Assembly: GCF_008935055.1 (NCBI RefSeq)
Contig: NZ_CP043028.1
Coordinates: 1,459,901-1,523,900 of the forward strand
From: Pseudobutyrivibrio xylanivorans
GTDB taxonomy: Bacteria; Bacillota; Clostridia; Lachnospirales; Lachnospiraceae
Direction: 5' to 3'
Length of the DNA: 64,000 bases
Under the pieces are notes generated by a model. It worked only from the letters and a program-made list of their open reading frames with translations, ran no database searches and was not told the origin of the DNA. Below are positions 24,062 to 32,403 of the stretch, piece after piece; position 1 is the first letter of the stretch, and the number at the start of each line of letters is the position of its first letter. The translations under genes and the position numbers were made by a program.

Positions 24062-26638
24062 TTAATAATGCCTTGCCTCACCATTCTTCATGCGTTTTTT
24101 ATTAATGTACATCTTGGCATCAGCCTCATCAAATATTTCACGCATTTCCTTTTGACCAACATACCTTGAAACGCCAACAGCAATAGTTACTTCCTTTTTC
24201 TTAGCATTGCGAGAATTTATCTTCTCCATTTTTTCAAGAAGGCTATCAAGGCTTCCATAATCCGTGCCCTGTGCTATCGCAACGAACTCATCACCGCCGA
24301 TTCGGTAAACAGGGCTATGTGCAAATACATCACAGATAATCTTACATCCAGCCTTGATAAACTCGTCACCAGTCTGATGTCCATAGTTATCGTTGATATC
24401 CTTTAGACCATTCAAATCACATACTACCACTGCAAATTCAGATGCGATTCCTTCTTCTATTCTCACATTGAATTCTTCCTCTGCTACAGCATAAGCATGC
24501 TTATTTTTCACACCAGTAAGAGCATCTCTAATAGCCATATCCACCGCTTCAGTAACCTTCTCTGCATATTCCTTTTCTCTTCGAATTTGCTCATCTACAT
24601 TGACAAGTCCAATTATAAGCTGAGGTCCATCCAACTCTTCCACAACAGCGGCCTTCAACGCTACATAAGTAGGCTTATCTTCTAGCACAAGTCGATAGAT
24701 ATAACTGAATAACCTTCGCTGTTTGATGACCTCCATTATGTGCTCCTTTGTGAACACACTCATGAATCCCTCTAAATCATCCTTATATATGATATCTTTA
24801 ACATTTTCTCTTGCTTCTTTAAAGAAATCTTTTCCTTCAGGATCTAGTTCATATTTTTGATATGGTTCACTGGTTTTAAACTGCTCATAGAACCCTGTAT
24901 TAGGATCAACAGTATAGATACTTAAGAAATCACTTGAAAGAGCAGTAATTCTATTAAAGGTTATTCGCTCTTCTTTAATTCTCTCAAAGGCTTCCTGCTC
25001 TCTAGTCTGAGCATCCACATCACTGATACCTATGATGATATGCTTATTATCTGTTCTTACACGAACAGCCTTCATATTTACATACTTAGGATCTCCATCC
25101 ATCAGAGTTCTGTAGGTTATGGTATATTTTCCATACTCATTTAAATCATTTATAATACGTTCCTTTGTAAAATTATCAATAAATCTCGGTCTATCTTCTC
25201 TATAGATAAAATAGTATCCGAGTTCTTCAGGCTGATCGAAAAATTTATTACCGTGGGCAATAACTTTCACGTCTCGATTTTTTCCATCAGAAACAAACTC
25301 CGTGAATTCGTCCTTTTCCATATCCACAAAGTAAAGCTTCAAATAATCCTCTGCCAAAGCTCTTGCAATATAGTTGTAGTTCAAATCGTCAGCCTTATCT
25401 GGCGTATCTGTAACGGAAAGAATTACAACAGCCACCGCAGACATTCCTGTAACTGGATTTTCCGAAATCTTATCGATAAGCAACTGAACCATTTTACCGT
25501 TTCTTGTACGCTCGTCAATAATTGCACGTTTTCCATCTATTCCGCACTGACGGACTGCTGTCATAGCGTAGGAACCTATACTCTTTAATGAATCTTTGAA
25601 ATAATATGTAGAAACACCCCTTTGCTTAGTAAAGTTCGCATAACAGAATTTTCTATAATTAGCATTGCAGCGAAGCAGAGATATTTCCTCAGAATTTACC
25701 TGCAGAATTGCCATAGGTAGCGTATCGAAATAATCTACCGCGCCTTCATTATCTTTGTTCGTAAATGCAAGGTCATATAAGTTCACATGTCCAACTGCTG
25801 TATAATAATCGCGCTCGTCAGGATTCTCAAAACCTATTCGCTGATTACCATTTTCATATCTTTTTAAAATTTCGGTTAATGACAATGGCTTACAATAGTA
25901 GAATCCCTGAAGCTTAACACAGCCAATTTCACCTAGGAATTCAACCTCTTCCTCGCCCTCAACACCCTCGGCTGCCACCTCGATGCCAAGTCCCATAGCC
26001 ATTCTAACAAGCTCTGTTGTTATGACTCTCGCTTCCTTACTTACGCGCAGTTGACTTACTAAACCCATATTGATTTTTAGTAAATCAAAATGAGTCTGCT
26101 GGAGAAGAATTGGCGCGAAATCACCATTTCCATAATTGTCCATCCAAACCTGAAAACCTGACTCATGGAACTCCTTCAGCTTTGATAATATGTTAGCATC
26201 TTTTGTTCCGCATATGCTTTCAATAACATCAATTGCAATCAAAGAAGGAGGAATTGATGAAACCTCCACTCGCTGCTTAACCTCTGACACAATATCTGAA
26301 GAATAGAAATCTATCTGAGAGAAATTTATAGAATGCACTACTCTGTAGAGCCCGATTTCCTCGAACTTTTCAAGCTTGGCTATAACCTGCTCTAAAACGT
26401 AGAGATCTAGTCTATCAATTAGATTGACAGCTTCTAAGATAGGGATAAACTCTATTGGATTCATTATGCCAAAGACAGGGTCATCCCAACGTACTAAAGC
26501 TTCTTCGCCACAGACTCTTCCACTAGAGCCACGGATAATAGGCTGATAATAAACCTCTATCCATCCCTCCTGCATAGCCTTTCCAAAATTTTCTATTATG
26601 TACTTTCTCTTATCAGGTATTCTATCAACGGTATTCAT
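24062..26638 (-). CDS. EAL-GGDEF protein with internal PAS-like regions; EAL probably inactive
   Basis: An 858-residue cyclic-di-GMP signalling protein without evident membrane segments. The N-terminal EAL domain (about 10-265) has GEEALVRW (EAL at 46-48) and AEGVEGEEEVEFLGEIG, but the metal/catalytic motif DDFGTG reads DNYGNG and KID reads KIN. Two PAS-like regions follow (about 290-700). The C-terminal GGDEF domain (about 700-858) has an intact RIGGDEFVA near 781, so cyclase activity is plausible. The ATG at 26638 has GGAGGG six bases ahead. It is the last gene of the 28693-29610 operon. Confidence 0.88.
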   Translation of the reverse strand: MNTVDRIPDKRKYIIENFGKAMQEGWIEVYYQPIIRGSSGRVCGEEALVRWDDPVFGIMNPIEFIPILEAVNLIDRLDLYVLEQVIAKLEKFEEIGLYRVVHSINFSQIDFYSSDIVSEVKQRVEVSSIPPSLIAIDVIESICGTKDANILSKLKEFHESGFQVWMDNYGNGDFAPILLQQTHFDLLKINMGLVSQLRVSKEARVITTELVRMAMGLGIEVAAEGVEGEEEVEFLGEIGCVKLQGFYYCKPLSLTEILKRYENGNQRIGFENPDERDYYTAVGHVNLYDLAFTNKDNEGAVDYFDTLPMAILQVNSEEISLLRCNANYRKFCYANFTKQRGVSTYYFKDSLKSIGSYAMTAVRQCGIDGKRAIIDERTRNGKMVQLLIDKISENPVTGMSAVAVVILSVTDTPDKADDLNYNYIARALAEDYLKLYFVDMEKDEFTEFVSDGKNRDVKVIAHGNKFFDQPEELGYYFIYREDRPRFIDNFTKERIINDLNEYGKYTITYRTLMDGDPKYVNMKAVRVRTDNKHIIIGISDVDAQTREQEAFERIKEERITFNRITALSSDFLSIYTVDPNTGFYEQFKTSEPYQKYELDPEGKDFFKEARENVKDIIYKDDLEGFMSVFTKEHIMEVIKQRRLFSYIYRLVLEDKPTYVALKAAVVEELDGPQLIIGLVNVDEQIRREKEYAEKVTEAVDMAIRDALTGVKNKHAYAVAEEEFNVRIEEGIASEFAVVVCDLNGLKDINDNYGHQTGDEFIKAGCKIICDVFAHSPVYRIGGDEFVAIAQGTDYGSLDSLLEKMEKINSRNAKKKEVTIAVGVSRYVGQKEMREIFDEADAKMYINKKRMKNGEARHY

Positions 26639-26685
26639 GCCACACCCTCCGTCTAGCACCTAAACCTGCGTTGCCAAAAACCTAT

Positions 26686-27354
26686 CTACACACTCAGCCT
26701 TCGCTGTATTTCATTAACTACTTCTCTGCCTCTAAAAATGATAGCTCCAACAAATAATGCAAAGCTGACCAAAAGGCAGATAATCCATTCAAGTGGACAA
26801 TTTCTCTTCAATACATAAAAAGCAATATATGGCAAAATGCCAATCAAAAGATTTGTCAAAAGGTAAACCATTGCGTTGCCGCTTTTGTCCAACATTGAGA
26901 AAACGAAGTTTGCAACCATGGTAGCCATAACCACATTCGGCAATACCCAGTAAACGAATATCTTCAGGAATCCCACATAATATGCTGTTATTCCAAGCAT
27001 TATCATCACTAGCACCACTGAAATTGAAAGCACTCTCGATGCGTTCATTCCTTTTTTGAAAAGACGAATGATTGTAAACTCAAAAGCCAGCAACCACATA
27101 ATTATAAGAAGACTCCAGTGGAATTTGCAGCTCGGATATAGCGGAAGTCCAAAAAAGAAATCCAATCCAATTGATGTAATGATAATAATCCAAACAATAA
27201 ACAATTGAAGCTTATAGAAGAATGACTGCAACTTCAAAATTGTCTGAGTCGGAAAATATCTATCCTCTGCCTCGCCAGCCAGTCTACTTTGACAGAAGGG
27301 ACACTTTTTTAAATCGCCCCCCACTTTAATATTACAATAAGGACAATTCTTCAT
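26686..27354 (-). CDS. DUF6320-type membrane protein with zinc ribbon
   Basis: A 222-residue membrane protein. The N-terminus is a zinc ribbon (CPYCNIKVGGDLKKCPFC), followed by six hydrophobic segments from about residue 48 to 212. Its match to DUF6320 is by overall pattern and by its neighbour, an alcohol-acetyltransferase-like gene, a pairing I recall from other clostridia. Its start codon overlaps the stop of the upstream gene by one base (TAATG), so translation is coupled. Function unknown. Confidence 0.65.
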   Translation of the reverse strand: MKNCPYCNIKVGGDLKKCPFCQSRLAGEAEDRYFPTQTILKLQSFFYKLQLFIVWIIIITSIGLDFFFGLPLYPSCKFHWSLLIIMWLLAFEFTIIRLFKKGMNASRVLSISVVLVMIMLGITAYYVGFLKIFVYWVLPNVVMATMVANFVFSMLDKSGNAMVYLLTNLLIGILPYIAFYVLKRNCPLEWIICLLVSFALFVGAIIFRGREVVNEIQRRLSV

Positions 27355-28601
27355 TAGCGAATAACCTCCGTTGCGTATGCTGTAATTCTCATCCCGTCCT
27401 CGCTGAAGCCACGAACCAGCGTCTTCACCACCTTAGTATTTGAATAAGGTGAGGTGATGCCCAGCGTAAGCACTCCGTTGTAGCTACTCATTACCACGAA
27501 AAGATTTGATGAGCTACAGAAGCCGCAGTAATTCTTAACCATTGACCCAATCTCCTGTGGTAGACGCTGCACGCCAAGATTTGAAAGTACTACCGATACC
27601 TTTTTATCTGTAACCTTTGAGCCATAGCGCACAACCATCTGCTTGATAAAAAGCGGTACAGCACGGACAGGAATAAAATATTCCATGGTCTCAAAGTTAT
27701 CCATCTGCTGTTTGATATTTTCCTCAGTAAGATTTTCTTTTAACTTAAGATCAAACTCCTTCGCCAAATCCTCAAAAGAAATCTCCTCATCAAAAACATG
27801 TGTAACATTTACATTATTAAAGAAGTTTCGCGAGGTGCTACTTGGATAATAATTTCTAAGATTTACTGGCATAGAAACATTAACCGGTGTCTTCATCTTA
27901 CGAGGAGGCATATCAGCCTTAATCGCCATCATAAGCTTTGCTCCGATATAGCTGGTCAGCCCAACGCCAACCTCCTTTGCCTTTGGCAAAATATCCTCGG
28001 TTGGAATCTGTACCTCGAAGAACTGAAGCTGATCATATGGCAGCTTTAAACCTCCTGGATGATAAGCTCGCTTCAAAGATGATGCTTTAAGATGCATGCT
28101 TCCGAAAAACTGCTTATAGCTATCCTGATTTAAATCATCCTCAGAAGCCCCTGAGTGGATTGTCAAATCTCCAAACTTATCAGGGTATTTCAGCTTCAAA
28201 TAATCGAGAACAATAATATTCAAAAATTCCAGTGCTCCAGTGCCATCAGAGATAGCATGGAACAAATCCAGATTAATTCTATTTCCAAAATAAGTAACCT
28301 TATAGTGAAGCAGCATGTGGCCTGGATGATAAAGTGATGGACAAACTCTGCCATGCTCTTCCTCCACTATTGGCTGCAAATCTGTATCTTCCATATAGTG
28401 CCAAAAAATTCCGCGACGGATGCGCACCTGAAACTGTGGGCGCTCCTGAATAGCGGAAAGCACCGCAAACTGCAAAAGGCCTGGATCTATAGGCTCCCAA
28501 AGAGTGCAGCTGACACGCAGAGTGCGTGTGTCACGCTTGGCGGCCGTAGCCAAAAAAACCTTTGCAACATTATCTACTTTGTACCAATTTTCTCTACCCA
28601 T
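27354..28601 (-). CDS. Condensation/alcohol-acetyltransferase-like acyltransferase
   Basis: A 415-residue acyltransferase of the BAHD/condensation fold. The catalytic motif HxxxDG is His115-AIS-Asp119-Gly120 in LFHAISDGTGALEF. The later block VSVVLSNLGVQRLPQEIG resembles the structural motif of the alcohol acetyltransferase / PapA group. These enzymes move an acyl group from a CoA or carrier to a hydroxyl. Neighbours are an esterase upstream (91 bases) and a DUF6320 membrane protein overlapping at the 3' end. The set might make or edit a membrane or cell-surface ester; that is inference. Confidence 0.75.
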   Translation of the reverse strand: MGRENWYKVDNVAKVFLATAAKRDTRTLRVSCTLWEPIDPGLLQFAVLSAIQERPQFQVRIRRGIFWHYMEDTDLQPIVEEEHGRVCPSLYHPGHMLLHYKVTYFGNRINLDLFHAISDGTGALEFLNIIVLDYLKLKYPDKFGDLTIHSGASEDDLNQDSYKQFFGSMHLKASSLKRAYHPGGLKLPYDQLQFFEVQIPTEDILPKAKEVGVGLTSYIGAKLMMAIKADMPPRKMKTPVNVSMPVNLRNYYPSSTSRNFFNNVNVTHVFDEEISFEDLAKEFDLKLKENLTEENIKQQMDNFETMEYFIPVRAVPLFIKQMVVRYGSKVTDKKVSVVLSNLGVQRLPQEIGSMVKNYCGFCSSSNLFVVMSSYNGVLTLGITSPYSNTKVVKTLVRGFSEDGMRITAYATEVIR

Positions 28602-28692
28602 AATTATTTATACTTCCTAATCCGCCATCAATTATCCATTGCCACATACCCATGTTCGACACGCTTGATTACAAATAATAATTTGTTTGCAT

Positions 28693-29610
28693 TTACGTAT
28701 ATATCTCCCCAGATACATATTCGCTCAGACGACGCATGGCGCGCCCAGACATTGGCAGGGGCATTTGCTGGTAGACGTGCCAGCCATCCTCCTCCACGTC
28801 AAGGGTTGCTTTGCCGCCCGCTTTGTTGATTTTTTTTACGAGGCTTGCGCTGTCCTCGTATAGAATTTCCGTTTTACCAACCTGCACAAGTGTAGGTGGA
28901 AAATGATTGAAGTCACCAAAAAGGGGACTGTATATCGGATCAGAGGCCTCCACATCGGTGCCAATGACCGCATCTCTAACCGATTCCACATAGCGCTTAG
29001 TCAGAATCGGATCCTTACCATCGTACTGCTGATAGGACTTTGACTTTGCTGTCATATCTGTCCAAGGGCTGAAAAGCAACAGTGCCCTCGGTGCCTTGCG
29101 TCCCTCAGTCAGAAGTCTCTGTGTCAGGCACACTGCCAGGTTGCCACCTGCTGAATCACCAGCAAACAAAATATGTTCACTGTCGAATCCATTTTCCAAC
29201 AGATATTCCCATACTGCTATTGTGTCCTCCAGCGCTGCTGGAAATTTATGCTCTGGAGCAAGTCTGTATTCATAAGAAACAACTGTAAATCCTGTGGATA
29301 CCGCAAGCTTCGCCGCCAGGATTCTGGCATAGCCAAGACCGCCACAGGTATAACCGCCGCCGTGGGCATATAAAATCACATACTGCGGATTGTGCGCAAG
29401 CTCTGGCTTCACCCATTCGCAGGATATATTCCCAACTGAAAATCCCTCAAGCGCAACTCCCCCTGTTGGCGCTGCAAGCTTCCCCGCCAATTCCATGGCT
29501 GAGCGCTGCCTTCGCAAATCATCTTCTGTAAGAGATTTTCCAGCTATTGAATTTACCGCCTTCAGCGCTTTCATCAACGGATCGCTGAGGTTTATGTTTA
29601 GTAATGCCAT
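28693..29610 (-). CDS. Alpha/beta hydrolase, hormone-sensitive-lipase type
   Basis: A 305-residue esterase/lipase. The oxyanion motif HGGG is at 83-86 (YAHGGGYTCGG), and the nucleophile is Ser153 in GDSAGG. The acid lies in VQVGKTEILYEDS and the His in DGWHVYQ. This is a full HSL-family catalytic set. The start has a GGAG site. It heads a minus-strand operon with the acyltransferase-like, DUF6320 and EAL-GGDEF genes, so its substrate is probably the ester made or carried by those proteins. No signal peptide is seen. Confidence 0.88.
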   Translation of the reverse strand: MALLNINLSDPLMKALKAVNSIAGKSLTEDDLRRQRSAMELAGKLAAPTGGVALEGFSVGNISCEWVKPELAHNPQYVILYAHGGGYTCGGLGYARILAAKLAVSTGFTVVSYEYRLAPEHKFPAALEDTIAVWEYLLENGFDSEHILFAGDSAGGNLAVCLTQRLLTEGRKAPRALLLFSPWTDMTAKSKSYQQYDGKDPILTKRYVESVRDAVIGTDVEASDPIYSPLFGDFNHFPPTLVQVGKTEILYEDSASLVKKINKAGGKATLDVEEDGWHVYQQMPLPMSGRAMRRLSEYVSGEIYT

Positions 29611-29748
29611 AAATTCTCCAGTAAAGCATAATTACAGACACTACTATTATAATTATTCTCATCCCATTTTTCTATCCTAAACTCAATTTATGTCGCAGAA
29701 ATCACACAAAATACTTACTTTATACAAAATCGTTAAAATGTTTGAATA

Positions 29749-29797
29749 GTTCACAGTTTGTTCACAATTTAGTCACACTTTGGCACCAATTGTGAAC
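29749..29797 (+). promoter_or_regulatory. Helically phased GTTCACA repeats upstream of yjfB-like gene
   Basis: GTTCACA (29749), GTTCACA (29760) and AGTCACA (29771) repeat every 11 bases, followed by an inverted TGTGAAC (29791). The same word occurs at 30210, inverted at 30489 ahead of the chemotaxis receptor, and inverted at 40593 ahead of the surface-protein leader. The 11-base phasing suggests protein binding on one face of DNA. Confidence 0.5.
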
Positions 29798-29856
29798 ACG
29801 TAAATGGTAGAATTTACTTGAGTGAAAAAGATACGTCTTTTTTAGGGGAGGCGCTT

Positions 29857-30054
29857 ATGGATATTGCCCAGCTTTCTATGAATTTAAGTCAAAATCGACT
29901 GATGGACGCAGTAGGGAGCGCTATGCTGTCGAAGAGCTTGGATCTCATGGAAGGACAGGCTCAGGCTTTCGTTGATTCGATGGATATGAATTCACCATCT
30001 CTCGAGAGTCTGGTCTATCCTACTTCTGGCACTACCATTGATATGCGCGTATGA
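29857..30054 (+). CDS. YjfB-family putative motility protein
   Basis: A 65-residue protein, MDIAQLSMNLSQNRLMDAVG followed by SAMLSKSLDLMEGQAQ, matching the small YjfB family often annotated as putative motility protein. It has no signal peptide. The ATG at 29857 follows GGGGAGG with five bases of spacing; upstream in-frame codons lack a ribosome site. An intrinsic terminator follows closely. The GTTCACA sites upstream are shared with the adjacent chemotaxis receptor gene, which supports a common motility control. Confidence 0.75.
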   Translation: MDIAQLSMNLSQNRLMDAVGSAMLSKSLDLMEGQAQAFVDSMDMNSPSLESLVYPTSGTTIDMRV

Positions 30055-30081
30055 GTTATAAATGTTTTGGGTTAAGATATG

Positions 30082-30110
30082 AAAGGGACCTACCGTTTAG
30101 GTCCTTTTTT
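30082..30110 (+). terminator. Terminator of the yjfB-like gene
   Basis: AGGGACCTA / TAGGTCCTT stem with a five-base loop followed by TTTTTT, about 30 bases past the stop codon. Confidence 0.85.
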
Positions 30111-30250
30111 CATGCCCAGAATGGGATTTAGTTACATCAATTAACCTAAAACTATCTTAAGAAACGAGTGGTAAGCAATTCACAAATATTCTTTTTCTTT
30201 TACTTTTTTGTTCACATATTTTCCATTGTTCGTTCAAAATAACTTAGTAT

Positions 30251-30345
30251 TATAATTACATCGCAAGACAGAAGCGATGAACCATTTTTTTCATAACATT
30301 ATTCTCCCTTTTTGAAGAGGACGCCCCGCCGGCGTCCTCTTTACT
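30251..30345 (+). ncRNA. Candidate small RNA with its own promoter and terminator
   Basis: A consensus -10 TATAAT at 30251-30256 is followed by about 85 bases without a useful reading frame. These contain the hairpin CATCGC / GCGATG (30259-30279) and end in a strong intrinsic terminator (30316-30340). The -35 is poor (TTGTTC with 19 bases of spacing, or a GTTCACA site at 30210). No known RNA family was recognised. A degenerate remnant of a gene is the alternative. Confidence 0.3.
30316..30343 (+). terminator. Strong intrinsic terminator
   Basis: AGAGGACGCC / GGCGTCCTCT perfect 10-bp stem, five-base loop CCGCC, then TTTACTTT. No protein gene lies directly ahead of it, so it ends either a small RNA or a lost gene. 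Confidence 0.75.
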
Positions 30346-30554
30346 TTATCTAAAAATTTGTATCTATGTGTCCTGAGCCTGATCTAAACTCCGCTTTTTT
30401 ACCCACCTGTGTGCATATAGTTATAGTTTAGTTGTTCTTTATAAATATTGTTAGATATATAACTTTGTGCACATTTACCATATTAATTTGTGAACAAAGT
30501 GTGTATCATCTTGTTCATTGTTGTTTTTATGCTTAAAAAAGGAAGAGGTAAAGT

Positions 30555-32210
30555 ATGAACAAGATACCATCTATCAAGATTGCCCTCATCGGAATGGTAA
30601 TCGCTACAATGTCTATTTTAGGACTCGTAAACTTAAGTGTTTCTATTTACAATTTAAAGACTGGAATGGAAAGCGAAGCAATGCGTGGCGTTCAGGCCGC
30701 TTGCAAGACTTATTCTTCAGTTTTGAATATTACAGAGCATGGTGCAAAGACTGACAACTCTGATCTCGAAGCCCAGCTAAAGGAATCAACAGGTTATGAT
30801 TATACTTTCATTTTAGGTGATGTAAGAAACCGCTCATCTATCGAAGGTATCGCCGGAACAAAAGTTGATAATGATATTTATCAGGCAGTTGTAAATAGCT
30901 ACGAAAGCTACGCTGCCGCAGATGTTGAGATTAACGGCAAGCAGTATTATGTTGCTTACGAGCCACTTATCTATAACGATGTTGCATACGGAATGGCTTT
31001 CGTTGGTCTTGAGAAGGACACAATCATTACAGCCCTTGAGCAAAAGACAAACACTATTATCATTGCTGGTTTAATCGCAATGGCTTTGATCATCAGTGTT
31101 TCAATCCTTGCAGCTATCAAGATGTCAAAGGCTATCAAAGCAAATGTTAAGGCTATCGACAAGCTTGCTACTGGTGAACTTTCAATCGAAATCGATGAGC
31201 GAATCACCTGTCGTGCAGATGAGCTTGGTCAGACAGGTCGTTCTATTCTTTCCCTTGCTGACAAGCTTAGCGATGTTATCGGAAATGCAAGAAGCTCTTC
31301 TTCTGAGCTTGATACCTCTGCTGAGTACCTTTCAGCAACAGCTGAGACAATCTCTATGACAGCTGACAATGTTACAAACGCTGTTGACCATGTTGCTAAC
31401 GGTGCTACAAGCCAGGCTGAATCACTTCAGGAGGCTGTTACAAGTGTTGAGGAAATCAACGATGCTATCCAGCAGATTACAGACAACACAAGCCACATGA
31501 ACGAGCTTGCTGGTTGCATGCAGGATAATTCTCAGACAAGCTCTGCTGCGCTTCAGGAGCTTCAGGCTTCTACTGAGGAGACAATCCAGTCAATCGAAGA
31601 TATTGTTGGAAAAATTGACAGCACAAACAAAGCTGTTGCCTCAGTTTGCGAGGCAGTTGCAATTATCGATTCAATTGCAGCCCAGACAAATCTTCTTTCT
31701 CTTAACGCAAGCATCGAAGCTGCAAGAGCTGGTGAGTCAGGCAGAGGCTTCTCTGTAGTTGCTAATGAGATTCGTGATCTTGCAGAGCAGTCTGCCAATG
31801 CAGCTAAGAATATTCAGGAAATCATGGCTGTTCTTTCTGCTGATTCAGAAGCTACTATGGAAAATGCTGGTCAGGTTCAGGGTGCTGTTGAGCGTCAGGG
31901 TATGGTCATCGGAAAGACTATCGACGCAGTTAACAGCATGATTGAAAACATTGATGAGTCACTCGTTGTGACAAATCAGATTGTAGCCAGTGTAAATCGT
32001 TCAGACGAGGCTACAAAGGTATTTGCTGACACAATCAATTCACTTTCTGCTATCTCTCAGGAGAATGCAGCAAGCACAGAGGAAACTCGTGCTTCAATGA
32101 TTGAGCTTGCAGAGACTGTAAGCAAGCTTTCTGAGAAGGCTACAAGCCTCAATGATATCTCGAAGATTCTCGAGAAGGAAATGTCTTTCTTCAATAAAAA
32201 TGTAGCATAA
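30555..32210 (+). CDS. Methyl-accepting chemotaxis protein
   Basis: A 551-residue transmembrane chemoreceptor. TM1 is near residues 8-30 ([20 protein letters not shown]), an extracellular Cache-like sensor domain spans about 35-155 ([39 protein letters not shown]), and TM2 is near 162-182. A HAMP domain follows, then a coiled-coil signalling domain with the hairpin tip [20 protein letters not shown] near 375. The start has an AAGGAAGAGG site. Ligand cannot be predicted. It is monocistronic; an R-family palindrome follows in sense orientation. A GTTCACA-type site lies about 60 bases upstream. Confidence 0.93.
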   Translation: MNKIPSIKIALIGMVIATMSILGLVNLSVSIYNLKTGMESEAMRGVQAACKTYSSVLNITEHGAKTDNSDLEAQLKESTGYDYTFILGDVRNRSSIEGIAGTKVDNDIYQAVVNSYESYAAADVEINGKQYYVAYEPLIYNDVAYGMAFVGLEKDTIITALEQKTNTIIIAGLIAMALIISVSILAAIKMSKAIKANVKAIDKLATGELSIEIDERITCRADELGQTGRSILSLADKLSDVIGNARSSSSELDTSAEYLSATAETISMTADNVTNAVDHVANGATSQAESLQEAVTSVEEINDAIQQITDNTSHMNELAGCMQDNSQTSSAALQELQASTEETIQSIEDIVGKIDSTNKAVASVCEAVAIIDSIAAQTNLLSLNASIEAARAGESGRGFSVVANEIRDLAEQSANAAKNIQEIMAVLSADSEATMENAGQVQGAVERQGMVIGKTIDAVNSMIENIDESLVVTNQIVASVNRSDEATKVFADTINSLSAISQENAASTEETRASMIELAETVSKLSEKATSLNDISKILEKEMSFFNKNVA

Positions 32211-32223
32211 ATAAAAATACATG

Positions 32224-32393
32224 AGCTCCTAGTTTAGGCTAGACTGCCTTGTTACCATTTTAAGCTCCTAGTTACGCTTACAAGCATCTATTCTCTTCCA
32301 GTGACTACATGTCACTTTCAGAGAACAGATAGCTTGTCAGCTACTAAGAGCTTTTAAGTTACAAGACTAGGCAGACATAGCCAACTAGGAGCT
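32224..32393 (+). repeat. Two-tier R-family palindrome 3' of the chemoreceptor gene
   Basis: Outer arms AGCTCCTAGTTTAGGCTA / TAGCCAACTAGGAGCT enclose a complete inner R-type palindrome that starts AGCTCCTAGTTACGCTTACA and ends GTCAGCTACTAAGAGCTT, with GACTACATGTC at the apex. The element follows the receptor gene in sense orientation and ends AGGAGCTTTTA, so it probably terminates transcription. Confidence 0.8.
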
Positions 32394-32403
32394 TTTATAA
32401 TTT

